Source: Candidatus Heimdallarchaeota archaeon B3_Heim (GTDB lineage: Archaea > Asgardarchaeota > Heimdallarchaeia > Hodarchaeales > Hodarchaeaceae). Taken from it: 64,000 nt of DNA. Under the pieces are notes generated by a model. That model ran no database searches and was not told the DNA's origin. It worked only from the letters and a program-made list of their open reading frames with translations. The stretch spans positions 62,001 through 126,000 of the forward strand of contig NJBF01000004.1 in assembly GCA_003144275.1 (NCBI GenBank), read 5' to 3'. This document shows, in pieces, positions 36,084 through 43,535 of this stretch (its first letter is position 1; each line of letters begins with the position of its first letter). Both the position numbers and the translations under genes were made by a program.

Positions 36084-37292
36084 ATGATATCTATGATCTG
36101 CCGTCTAGCCACGAATGATGACAAAGAAGCAATTAGGAAAATTAGAGTCTATGCATTCGAGGGAAGAAAAAATCAATATGACCCTCCAAAAGTAGCTGGT
36201 ACAAAGCCTTTAGTGGTTTATCCATTAATAGATTATGTCGTAGAAGAGGATAATACGATTACAGCGGCCATAGGTGTAATAGATTTTAGTCAGCGTATTC
36301 GAGGAGTATGGGTAAGAATGGCAGGCATTTCAGCTGTCGCATGCAAACCAGAATATCGAAGGAAACATCATATCACTAAATTACTCGAATTCTTATTTAA
36401 AGATCTTGACAAGAAAGAATACCTTGTCTCTTCTCTCTACCCCTTCTCTTATGAATTTTATGAAAGGGTAGGGTATGCGCATGTAGATTCCCTAGAAGTA
36501 TATACCGTTCGATGTTCTGATATAAACCAAAAACCCACTCCAAACCGTCGGATAGAGGAAGATTATGATTCCGAGTTTGCACGATGTCAACCCCTGTACC
36601 AAAAAATGACGGCAAAAATTGATGGATTAGTAAAACGTCCTTCGAATATTTGGAAAGATTTGTTAGGATGGAGATGGTATGAAAACGGGTTTCAATTTAT
36701 TTGCCAAGATCTTGAAGGGAATGATCTAGGATATATTATCATTCGATTTGAGCAAAAAAGTCACCAAAACAAATTTCCTTTTATTGAAGTAAAAGAAATG
36801 GTCAGTTTTGACCCTGAAACGAAGCAAGCGTTACTAAACTTTCTAGCAAATCATGATTCGCAACGAAAACATATACAATTTGCTCCACTCGATTCAAACT
36901 ACCTGCTCTTTATGAAGAATCCTGATATTAAAGAAAAACGGTCAAAGACCAATTCGATGTTTAGGATACTAAATATTGAGAAACTTCTCCCTAAACTAAA
37001 TTTCCCAGCAGATATTGCAGAAGAAGTGTGTTTCACGATTTCGGATCCCAATTGCTCTTGGAATAATAAAACATTCGAATTACATATAATTAAAGGCAAG
37101 GGTCAAGTAATGATTAGCCAAAACGATTCTAATCTTCTATTGACCATTAATTCATTAAGCCAAATCATTTTTGGGTTTTATTCAGTCGCAGAATTGGCAG
37201 AAGTAGGAAAAATAACTGGTTCTCCTACTGAGATTAATAAATTATCATACATATTCCCAAAACAGTCAGCTACTCTTCGTGATTATTTCTAA
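36084..37292 (+). CDS. Eis-like GNAT acetyltransferase
   Basis: 402 residues with the Eis family layout: N-terminal GNAT domain (acetyl-CoA motif CKPEYRRKHHITKLLEFL; FYERVGY carrying the likely general-acid Tyr), a second GNAT-like domain, and a C-terminal SCP2-like domain (WNNKTFELHIIKGKGQV). The protein ends in DYF; in Eis the C-terminal carboxylate of a final Phe takes part in catalysis, so the ending is notable. Bacterial Eis acetylates amines on aminoglycosides and proteins; the substrate here is unknown. Single gene. Confidence 0.85.
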   Translation: MISMICRLATNDDKEAIRKIRVYAFEGRKNQYDPPKVAGTKPLVVYPLIDYVVEEDNTITAAIGVIDFSQRIRGVWVRMAGISAVACKPEYRRKHHITKLLEFLFKDLDKKEYLVSSLYPFSYEFYERVGYAHVDSLEVYTVRCSDINQKPTPNRRIEEDYDSEFARCQPLYQKMTAKIDGLVKRPSNIWKDLLGWRWYENGFQFICQDLEGNDLGYIIIRFEQKSHQNKFPFIEVKEMVSFDPETKQALLNFLANHDSQRKHIQFAPLDSNYLLFMKNPDIKEKRSKTNSMFRILNIEKLLPKLNFPADIAEEVCFTISDPNCSWNNKTFELHIIKGKGQVMISQNDSNLLLTINSLSQIIFGFYSVAELAEVGKITGSPTEINKLSYIFPKQSATLRDYF

Positions 37293-37483
37293 TCGTCTTT
37301 TACTCATCTTTCAGTATGTTTTAGAATTACCAGACTCCGTAGACAACCAACTATAAGCACTACTGATTGTATATACAAATTGAACCTTTTAATAGCGATT
37401 TATCCTAGTCACTGTTCCGTCATTTATACCTTTAAATAGATCTATGCCCTGAAGTATATCAGAAGATTGATTTTATTAGAGTT

Positions 37484-37759
37484 GTGAATTGGATGATGGA
37501 AAATATAACGTTAGAAATGGCTGAAGCAAAATTAATAACATCTCTAAGTAATTTAGTTTGGATACTCCCATGTTTAATGATATTAGAGAATATTATATCT
37601 ATTGGTTTCTTACAGAACGATACCTGGAGTTCCAAGGGGACAATGTCAATTTTAACAACCGTTTTATGGGTTGTTGTAATCTTCAAAGTCATCAATGTTG
37701 TAGAACGTCAACTCAATGCTGAACGAGAACTCCGAATTAAAAGGTACAAGTCTAGGTAA
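37484..37759 (+). CDS. Small two-helix membrane protein
   Basis: 91 residues with two hydrophobic helices (LVWILPCLMILENIISIGFL and ILTTVLWVVVIFKVINVV) and a basic C-terminal tail (RELRIKRYKSR). It ends 10 bases from the convergent stop of the radical SAM gene. Small size and lack of motifs make this tentative. Function unknown. Confidence 0.5.
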   Translation: MNWMMENITLEMAEAKLITSLSNLVWILPCLMILENIISIGFLQNDTWSSKGTMSILTTVLWVVVIFKVINVVERQLNAERELRIKRYKSR

Positions 37760-37769
37760 TACGATTAAA

Positions 37770-39032
37770 TTACTCTGGCTTACTAAACGAATATTGACGA
37801 TCAAAATCTCCCGAGAGAATCTCATCATGAGCTAGGCGACCGATTTCGGAGTGAACTTGGGGAAAAAGGGGAACAGGCTTTTCTGATGACCAGGGTGTAC
37901 CAGGTAGTGGCATGAAATAATGTAACCGAACGCGGGCTTTTCTTCCAAGGTCGCGCATCACTTCAAGCGTATCCCATTGATCTTGCTCAGTTTCTGAAGG
38001 AGTTCCGAGAATGAAATCAAAGACAGGCGTATAGCCCTGAGAAGTTAGCAGATCGTACGCACGCATTCCTGCGTCTACGGTGTGTCCACGACGCATATCA
38101 TGAAGGATTTTATCAGAACCACTTTGAAATCCAACTGAAATTTGAGTATTATCGACCGAGGAAAAGATAGAAACAATATCTTCTGTGATATATTCGGGTC
38201 TAACTTCAGAGGGAAAGGTTCCTAAAAATAACCGAACATCATACTGACGAATCTGCTGAACTAATTCCTTGAGTATGGGGATATTCGGGATCCCTCGTTT
38301 TTTCTCCATGTAACCTAATGAATTTGGTGCAATAAATCGTATATCCACCTGTTTTTTCAATGGATGAAAATACTCGTAATAATGCTCAATTATCTTTAAG
38401 ATGGCATCTATAGATCGAAACTTTGGATTTCCATACATATATGGTACTTGACAGAAACGACAACGAAACGCACAACCACGCATGATTTCAATGGGTGGGT
38501 GAAGAGGAAAAGGTTCATGAACCGAATAAGGACAATAATGATTAAGATCAATACGTGGACGTGCGGAAGTTTGTACCAAATCATCATTTGTATCCAGATA
38601 CCCAATACCTGGAATGGTAAGTGGATGATGGAGAGAAAAATGTTGTTTACTTAACGAGTGTATGAGTTCAGGAAAAGTTACCTCTCCTTCACCAATTACA
38701 ACGAAATTTGCACCCATTTTCAGAATCTCAAGGGGGTTTCCTGAAGCATGAGGGCCTCCGATAACTGAGATCACTTCTGTAGAGGAAAAATTGTCATTTA
38801 AACTCTTTAATCGAGTTTTCAACTCTGAAAGAGTCATATTTCGTGAAGATTCTCCATAAATTACCCTATATCCCTTGGAAGTCCAATTTTCAATCGTTTT
38901 AGTAACTTCCCCCTTGATAACTTCAAATGGAATATTATGCTGAGAAAGACTTGCTGATATTGCTCCAAAAGCATACCAAGTGATTTTATCCCAATAAAGT
39001 AAAACGACATACTTATTGACATCTTTTAACAT
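37770..39032 (-). CDS. B12-binding domain / radical SAM protein (MJ1487-like)
   Basis: 420 residues. The N-terminal ~140 residues form a Rossmann-like cobalamin-binding domain (VIGGPHASGNPLEIL; FVVIGEGEVTFPELI) without the DxHxxG motif, as is usual for this branch. The radical SAM core has RGCAFRCRFCQVPYMYG with the three-Cys cluster ligands, then FILGTPSETEQDQWDT and a C-terminal region with HYFMPLPGTPW. The overall plan fits the archaeal MJ1487-like family. The reaction is unknown; cobalamin dependence is likely, and a BtuCDF-type importer is encoded a few kilobases away. Confidence 0.82.
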   Translation of the reverse strand: MLKDVNKYVVLLYWDKITWYAFGAISASLSQHNIPFEVIKGEVTKTIENWTSKGYRVIYGESSRNMTLSELKTRLKSLNDNFSSTEVISVIGGPHASGNPLEILKMGANFVVIGEGEVTFPELIHSLSKQHFSLHHPLTIPGIGYLDTNDDLVQTSARPRIDLNHYCPYSVHEPFPLHPPIEIMRGCAFRCRFCQVPYMYGNPKFRSIDAILKIIEHYYEYFHPLKKQVDIRFIAPNSLGYMEKKRGIPNIPILKELVQQIRQYDVRLFLGTFPSEVRPEYITEDIVSIFSSVDNTQISVGFQSGSDKILHDMRRGHTVDAGMRAYDLLTSQGYTPVFDFILGTPSETEQDQWDTLEVMRDLGRKARVRLHYFMPLPGTPWSSEKPVPLFPQVHSEIGRLAHDEILSGDFDRQYSFSKPE

Positions 39033-39112
39033 AGAAAAAAGCCCTTGTATAAATATAATTAAAGAAAAGTAAGGAATCCCTTGGCCGTGATTCGAACACG
39101 GGACAACTCGGT

Positions 39113-39165
39113 GACTACCCTGACTAACAACCTCATCATCGATTACTCAAAGGTGTGACTTTTGC
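39113..39165 (-). other. Canonical 37/38 intron of tRNA-Tyr
   Basis: 53 nt between G37 and A38, bounded as CTGTAG|GCAAAAG and GGTAGTC|ACCGAG on the minus strand. It is removed by the archaeal bulge-helix-bulge endonuclease in known cases; the boundaries are placed from the tRNA structure and may be off by a base. It is too short to encode a protein. Confidence 0.75.
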
Positions 39166-39183
39166 CTACAGCCGAGGGCTCAT

Positions 39184-39212
39184 TAGACTAGGGCTCTACA
39201 CGAGCCATAGTT
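39184..39212 (-). other. Apparent second intron (insertion) in the D loop of tRNA-Tyr
   Basis: About 28-30 nt follow AGCCTGG and precede the D-stem strand GAGC. They fold as ACTA-t-GGCTC-gtgta-GAGCC-c-TAGT, a 9-bp interrupted hairpin. The internal GAGCC could mimic the D-stem 3' strand, but only the outer GAGC sits one base before the anticodon stem as it must. Non-canonical D-loop introns are known in some archaea. The exact ends are uncertain. Confidence 0.6.
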
Positions 39213-39233
39213 TCCAGGCTGAGCTACCAAGGG

Positions 39234-39539
39234 AAAGGATTCATCTAGTGATTTTAAGATCTGGTTCTGATAAGGATATTTCTCCTATTTTCCAAATCTC
39301 ACCATGAGACACGATAAAAGAATATTTTATATTCATTCTGTAGTTATCAAATTTAATTTTTTAGGTTTGAATCTCTTAGCATTGTCGGATATAAACGAGA
39401 ACTCCACCTATAATGTTTCCAGGGATCTTTTCCGGATTAATATCTGTTGATAAAGGACTGTTTCATAATGAGAACTTGATTCTTGGGTGTATAAAAATAA
39501 TTAAAACTATTAACTATAACCTTCTATTCTAATTAAGAG
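39234..39539. other. Intergenic stretch between tRNA-Tyr and the endonuclease gene
   Basis: 306 bases, AT-rich. Apart from the tRNA TATA box, I see no gene, no further tRNA piece and no clear repeat. The part next to the endonuclease start (ATAAAAATAATTAAAACTATTAACTATAACC) is promoter-like in composition. Confidence 0.5.
39251..39260 (-). promoter_or_regulatory. TATA box of the tRNA-Tyr gene
   Basis: Reads ATCTTAAAAT on the minus strand, 18-27 bases upstream of the tRNA 5' end, the expected place for an archaeal TATA box driving a tRNA whose transcript starts at or just before the first base. Confidence 0.5.
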
Positions 39540-40397
39540 TTGAAACTAGAACTGAAACATATTTATGCTGAGAGAGACACCTGGAGAAGGGTGTATCATG
39601 ATCTTAGCCAAAAAGGATATACACATAAAAAACTTAAAGAAACATTTGGCACGACTTTATATCACCAACGATTTGTTGGTTATGGGTTGACTAAGGAGAA
39701 GTTTGCTAAATTACAAGAAATTCTTGAGTATCAGATACCGACAATTCCAAATCCACATGGGATCAAACCTAAATTCCTTGAAAAAAATGAAAAATTAGCT
39801 GAACTGATTGGAATAATCCTTGGAGATGGTGGAATGTCGAAAAACTCAATTGTTATTTCGATACATTCGGAAAATAAAGAATACATAAGAAAGGTAACAA
39901 TTCTAATTAATGATGTATTTTCCTATGCGCCAAAATACCATAAGCGGAAAAATAAGAATGTCATCGATGTGAAAGTCCACTCGCAAGGAATTGTGCTTTC
40001 ATTATTAAATCTAGGTTTAGATACAGGAAATAAGGTGAAAAAACAAGTAAATATCCCTAAATGGATTAAAAAAAATGATTCTTTTTTTATTGCTTGTGTA
40101 AGAGGATTAATTGATACGGATGGATATATTGGAAAATATGTAAAGAAAAGAGGTAAATATACTTGGTTTCAATATCATGTTGGTTTTGATAATTATTCTC
40201 TTAACTTGCTTAGCGATTTCGTTGAATTTTGCAATCGTTTCGATATCCCAGTATCACGCACTAGTAAGTACAAAGTAATCATTGGAAGTAGGAGAGGAGT
40301 ATTAAGAATCTTGAAGATTACACAGCCTTTCAAACTAAAAAACATAAAGTTTGACCTCAATGAATTGGGAAAACACTTGGCCAATATTCCTTCATGA
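39540..40397 (+). CDS. LAGLIDADG homing endonuclease
   Basis: 285 residues, TTG start. Two LAGLIDADG helices: LIGIILGDG (residues 89-97) and CVRGLIDTDG (186-195), each with its catalytic acid (D96, and D192 or D194 of LIDTDG), followed by the usual YIGKY / MSKNSIVI strands; basic DNA-binding stretches (YHKRKNKN) are present. The ~85 residues before motif 1 are an added basic helical domain, perhaps helix-turn-helix. The frame is intact, so the enzyme is probably active or recently active. It lies between a complete tRNA-Tyr and a broken copy of its 5' part, both on the opposite strand, which points to the tRNA-Tyr gene as the target site. Confidence 0.9.
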   Translation: MKLELKHIYAERDTWRRVYHDLSQKGYTHKKLKETFGTTLYHQRFVGYGLTKEKFAKLQEILEYQIPTIPNPHGIKPKFLEKNEKLAELIGIILGDGGMSKNSIVISIHSENKEYIRKVTILINDVFSYAPKYHKRKNKNVIDVKVHSQGIVLSLLNLGLDTGNKVKKQVNIPKWIKKNDSFFIACVRGLIDTDGYIGKYVKKRGKYTWFQYHVGFDNYSLNLLSDFVEFCNRFDIPVSRTSKYKVIIGSRRGVLRILKITQPFKLKNIKFDLNELGKHLANIPS

Positions 40398-40443
40398 ACT
40401 AAATAGCTACTCATCTTGTGTTTGCATTTCTAATATTGTTTTA

Positions 40444-40503
40444 AGGGTTCATTAGACTATGATTCTACTCAAGCCACAGCTTTCAGGTTGAGCTACCAAG
40501 GGG
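40444..40503 (-). pseudogene. Degenerate duplicate of the 5' part of tRNA-Tyr
   Basis: From the acceptor 5' strand (CCCTTGGTAGCTCA) through the D-loop insertion to the first bases of the anticodon stem, 49 of 59 positions match the intact tRNA-Tyr by hand count. Similarity stops exactly at the anticodon stem (CCCT then TAAAACA instead of CCCTCGG). The D-stem partner is changed to GAAC and the D-loop hairpin is disrupted, so it cannot make a tRNA. It sits 46 bases beyond the end of the endonuclease gene. Confidence 0.85.
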
Positions 40504-40605
40504 AAAGCACGAATTACTAGTCAAACAGGCGGCAGAATGAATCTATATAGAGATTCACATGACCTCAGAGGTAGAAAAGAATGAAAATTCTATCTTGAGA
40601 AGCAG

Positions 40606-41010
40606 TTATTCTTGAGAAGTTTGGGCTTCCAAGAGGATTTCTATTTTATCGAGACGCTTGTTGATTTTTTGTAAGGAAGTCATAATCAGTTGAAGACGTC
40701 GATCGACAGCAGAAGCGTCACCTGTTGTTTCGAATTCTTGGGGTACAAGCGATTTGCCTTCGGCTAATCCCGCATTTTTGTATAGTTCCCCTGCAACTTG
40801 AGCTAGTAATGCTTTTGGTACTTGATGCTCGATGTCTGCTTCTTTACAGGCTAATTTCAGACCAGTTTCAACGACCGCCTCTGATAAGTGCTCGCCTAAG
40901 TCAACAGAAGTAGCTACATCGCCACGAAATATAAGTTCAACGACAGGATTCCCTTCTCTTTTTGTTAAACGGGCTTTAAAGGCCATTCCTGGAATATTTG
41001 CTTCGGGCAT
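40606..41010 (-). CDS. Hypothetical protein with C-terminal coiled-coil helix
   Basis: 134 residues. The first ~50 are beta-rich (MAFKARLTKREGNPVVELIF), the middle helical (LSEAVVETGLKLACKEADIE), and the end a heptad-like helix (RRLQLIMTSLQKINKRLDKIEILLEA) that would dimerise. There are no catalytic motifs. It follows the small membrane protein on the same strand by ~128 bases and may be the last gene of the BtuFCD transcript. Family not recognised. Confidence 0.62.
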   Translation of the reverse strand: MPEANIPGMAFKARLTKREGNPVVELIFRGDVATSVDLGEHLSEAVVETGLKLACKEADIEHQVPKALLAQVAGELYKNAGLAEGKSLVPQEFETTGDASAVDRRLQLIMTSLQKINKRLDKIEILLEAQTSQE

Positions 41011-41138
41011 TAGATTTTTCCTCGTAAAAGTGTATTCAATAGTTTAGAATAATAGGTGAATCGGAAAGTGATATACACTTTCTAGTAATTCAATGCGCAT
41101 TAATAATCATATGTAAATTCAGATGTGGGAATGGAAGT

Positions 41139-41498
41139 CTAACCACCGAACATATCTTTAATTCCACGGCGAATCGAATCAAGGAAAGATAACCCATTCA
41201 TCATTAAGCGTTGGATCTCCAGTAAATATCGTCTACGGGAAAGAGTTTCTTGAAATACTAAGTATAATATACCGACATTACTGATAGCCGCAAAACCAAC
41301 GATTAATCGTACAAAAATCAAGTTTTCATTACTTTCAAACGCAAAAAGTAGAATAGATGCCACAATCAATAATATAGTTGAGATAGCCAACAATAATGTT
41401 GCTACTAGCCAGAAAAGATATTCGTGTTCGAGCTGTCGTACTTCTCCACGTCCTGAATCTAAAAATTTTCGAATAGAAGGGGGAATAGCTGATATCAG
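41139..41498 (-). CDS. Small two-helix membrane protein, probably starting at a non-standard codon
   Basis: Two membrane helices (YLFWLVATLLLAISTILLIVA and LIVGFAAISNVGILYLVF) and a basic C-terminal part. The last standard start (TTG) lies inside the first helix, yet the frame stays open for 36 more codons (AIPPSIRKFLDSGRGEVRQL), reading like a real cytosolic N-terminus. That stretch contains no ATG, GTG or TTG; a GAGAGGTG stands 4-7 bases before CTG/ATA at its beginning. The coordinates given take the CTG. A sequencing frameshift is the alternative. It is 46 bases downstream of the ABC ATPase gene. Confidence 0.5.
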   Translation of the reverse strand: MISAIPPSIRKFLDSGRGEVRQLEHEYLFWLVATLLLAISTILLIVASILLFAFESNENLIFVRLIVGFAAISNVGILYLVFQETLSRRRYLLEIQRLMMNGLSFLDSIRRGIKDMFGG

Positions 41499-41544
41499 TT
41501 ACACCTCTCACGATACAACTCTTGAGTCCTCATAGAATGCCAGA

Positions 41545-42354
41545 TTAATTAACACTTCTACTTTCTGCTTCTGATTGAAGATCAGGTATAATATACTTTA
41601 ATCCAGTCGAGGCATCTCGTCCGACTATTACTTTCACACCATACGCATCAAGGATAGATTCTACATTAATCACATCATCAGGAGATCCAAGAACTCGAAT
41701 CTGTCCATTTTTCAAGATTATGAGGCTATCACAATATTGGGCAGCAAGAGCAAGGTCGTGCAGTACAAGTATCACTCCAATCTGTTTGGTATGACATACT
41801 TCTTTACATAACTCCATAATTTTGTACTGCATATTGATGTCAAGATGGAGCGTTGGTTCATCAAGACAGAGAATTTTTGGATCCTGTGCAAGACCTAGTG
41901 CAATAGTCACGAGTTGTTTTTCCCCTCCACTGAGCTCACTAACATCTCTATTCACAAGATGAGTTATTCCCACTCGCTCCAATGCTGAATTCACAATTTG
42001 ATAGTCCGTTTCTGACTCTCGTTGATATACCCCCAAATGTGGATATCGCCCCATAAGAACGGTTTCAAATACTGTAAATCCTGCAGTAAAACTACTAATT
42101 TGTGGGACAACTGAAAGTATTCGTGCAAGTTCTTTCCTTTTATATTGGGTTATTTCCTTGTCGTTGATATGAATAGAACCCTGATCCACTTTTAATATAC
42201 CAGCAATACACCGCAAAAGCGTGGTTTTTCCAGAGCCATTAGGCCCAATAATTCCAATAATCTGCCCTGGACCTGCATTAAATGTGATGCTATCGAGGAT
42301 TTTTACGTCTTCATACTGAAAAGACACCTTTTCAACCTTTATTTCCATTTTCAT
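41545..42354 (-). CDS. BtuD/FecE-type ABC transporter ATPase
   Basis: 269 residues. Walker A GPNGSGKTT, signature LSGGEKQLV, Walker B ILCLDEPTLHLD and the switch His in LVLHDLALA are all present; the Q-loop is VVPQISSF. This is the ATPase of a type II importer for cobalamin, haem or iron chelates. It follows the permease gene by 7 bases. The C-terminal ~30 residues (YGVKVIVGRDASTGLKYIIPD) are the usual family extension. Confidence 0.92.
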   Translation of the reverse strand: MKMEIKVEKVSFQYEDVKILDSITFNAGPGQIIGIIGPNGSGKTTLLRCIAGILKVDQGSIHINDKEITQYKRKELARILSVVPQISSFTAGFTVFETVLMGRYPHLGVYQRESETDYQIVNSALERVGITHLVNRDVSELSGGEKQLVTIALGLAQDPKILCLDEPTLHLDINMQYKIMELCKEVCHTKQIGVILVLHDLALAAQYCDSLIILKNGQIRVLGSPDDVINVESILDAYGVKVIVGRDASTGLKYIIPDLQSEAESRSVN

Positions 42355-42361
42355 TCCTCGT

Positions 42362-43516
42362 TCAGTATCCTGTCTTCTTGTATTTTCTTAAAAGATAAAG
42401 AAAAAATGGTGCACCACAAAAAGCAGTTATTATTCCAACAGGCAGCTCAGTTGGATAAATGATAGTTTTTGCAACAACATCTGCTAAAATCAAAAAGCTT
42501 GCACCACTTAGAGCGGAAACAGGAAGCAAAATTCGATGGTCAGGCCCCGTAATCAATCGAACCAAATGTGGAATAATCAGCCCAACGAAACCAATAACTC
42601 CTGTAAAGGCAACAGAAATTGCAGTCATTAAAGTAGCTAAGACTAATAATAATTGTCGAAGTTTTTGTACATCTAATCCACGAAATTGTGCAGATTCTTC
42701 ACCTAACAATAATAAATTTAAGGGTCGCGATAATAAAAGGCAAAGAAAACAGGAGGGGATAATAACCATGGCTGCAATAAGCACAGAATCCCAATCCCCT
42801 TCAACTAATGATAAACCGCCCATTAACCAGAAAACAATAGGTCGTAAATGTTCTCCTGAAATATATGTCAAAAAAGATGTGATTGCAGTCATGAAAGATC
42901 CAACTGTAATTCCCGACAGAAGTAAGGTATCAACACTAATTGTACCACGAATATTTGAAATGTAATACACTATCGTAATTGTAATTAGCGCCCCACCAAA
43001 TGCAAAAATAGGAAGAGTGTAGCCTGCTAAGAAGAATAGCGATCCACCAGCAACTATGGCGATTGAAGCTCCAACCGAGGCCCCAGATGCCAAACCAATG
43101 ATATACGGATCAGCCATAGGATTCCGAAAAAGCGCTTGCATTACCGTTCCTGCAACAGCTAATGCCATTCCAGCAAAAGCACCCATAATAACCCTTGGAA
43201 GACGAATATCCCAGATAATCACTTTTGAAATATCTGTACTGCCACTTATGGGGATATTCAAGAATTCGAGTAAAGGACGAATAATATTTTTCCCAATTTC
43301 TCGCAGTACATCAAAAATACTAAAAATTCTTGTACTTGCTGGACCAAATGGACCAGCAGATCCAAACATAATTGCAAAGACTATACTAAAAACAAGTCCT
43401 AATGAACTTGCAGTTATCATCAAAGTCCAGTATAATCTCCTTCGTTGATATCGCTCAAGGGACGTATGAAGAATAGTATCGTCTGTTCCTTTTTGCAGGT
43501 TCTGCGACATCTTCAT
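42362..43516 (-). CDS. BtuC/FecCD-type ABC transporter permease
   Basis: 384 residues with about ten membrane helices. Conserved stretches: DIRLPRVIMGAFAGMALAVAG, MQALFRNPMADPYIIGLASGA, FVGLIIPHLVRLITGPDHR, ELPVGIITAFCGAPFFLYLL. The hydrophilic ~30-residue N-terminus is normal for the archaeal branch. Operon order is binding protein, permease, ATPase. Cobalamin or iron-siderophore import; a cobalamin role is favoured by the B12-type radical SAM and methyltransferase genes in the window, but this is inference. Confidence 0.92.
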   Translation of the reverse strand: MKMSQNLQKGTDDTILHTSLERYQRRRLYWTLMITASSLGLVFSIVFAIMFGSAGPFGPASTRIFSIFDVLREIGKNIIRPLLEFLNIPISGSTDISKVIIWDIRLPRVIMGAFAGMALAVAGTVMQALFRNPMADPYIIGLASGASVGASIAIVAGGSLFFLAGYTLPIFAFGGALITITIVYYISNIRGTISVDTLLLSGITVGSFMTAITSFLTYISGEHLRPIVFWLMGGLSLVEGDWDSVLIAAMVIIPSCFLCLLLSRPLNLLLLGEESAQFRGLDVQKLRQLLLVLATLMTAISVAFTGVIGFVGLIIPHLVRLITGPDHRILLPVSALSGASFLILADVVAKTIIYPTELPVGIITAFCGAPFFLYLLRKYKKTGY

Positions 43517-43535
43517 AATCTCCTAGTCCCCTCTA

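Larger units (their letters stand above)
39077..39233 (-). tRNA. tRNA-Tyr (GUA) with an anticodon-loop intron and an apparent D-loop insertion
   Basis: Acceptor CCCTTGG pairs with CCAAGGG, discriminator A; C1:G72 is the archaeal/eukaryal tRNA-Tyr identity pair. The D stem is GCTC/GAGC, the anticodon stem CTCGG/CCGAG, and the loop C-T-GTA-G with the anticodon at 39167-39169. The variable loop is TTGTC; T arm CCGTG-TTCGAAT-CACGG. After G37 a ~53-nt intron interrupts the loop at the canonical 37/38 site. The D loop is 39 nt instead of ~9 because a hairpin-forming stretch is inserted after the GG of AGCCTGG. CCA is not encoded. It is oriented away from a nearby endonuclease gene. Confidence 0.9.

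Noticed and set aside
39190..39210. Use of the internal GAGCC as the tRNA D-stem 3' strand
   Set aside because: It would leave 14 extra bases between the D stem and the anticodon stem; the outer GAGC gives the normal single base.
42459..43448. Two plus-strand open frames of 130-168 residues inside the BtuC-like gene
   Set aside because: They are antisense shadows of a clear 10-helix permease; composition is Pro/Lys/Thr-rich as expected from reverse reading.
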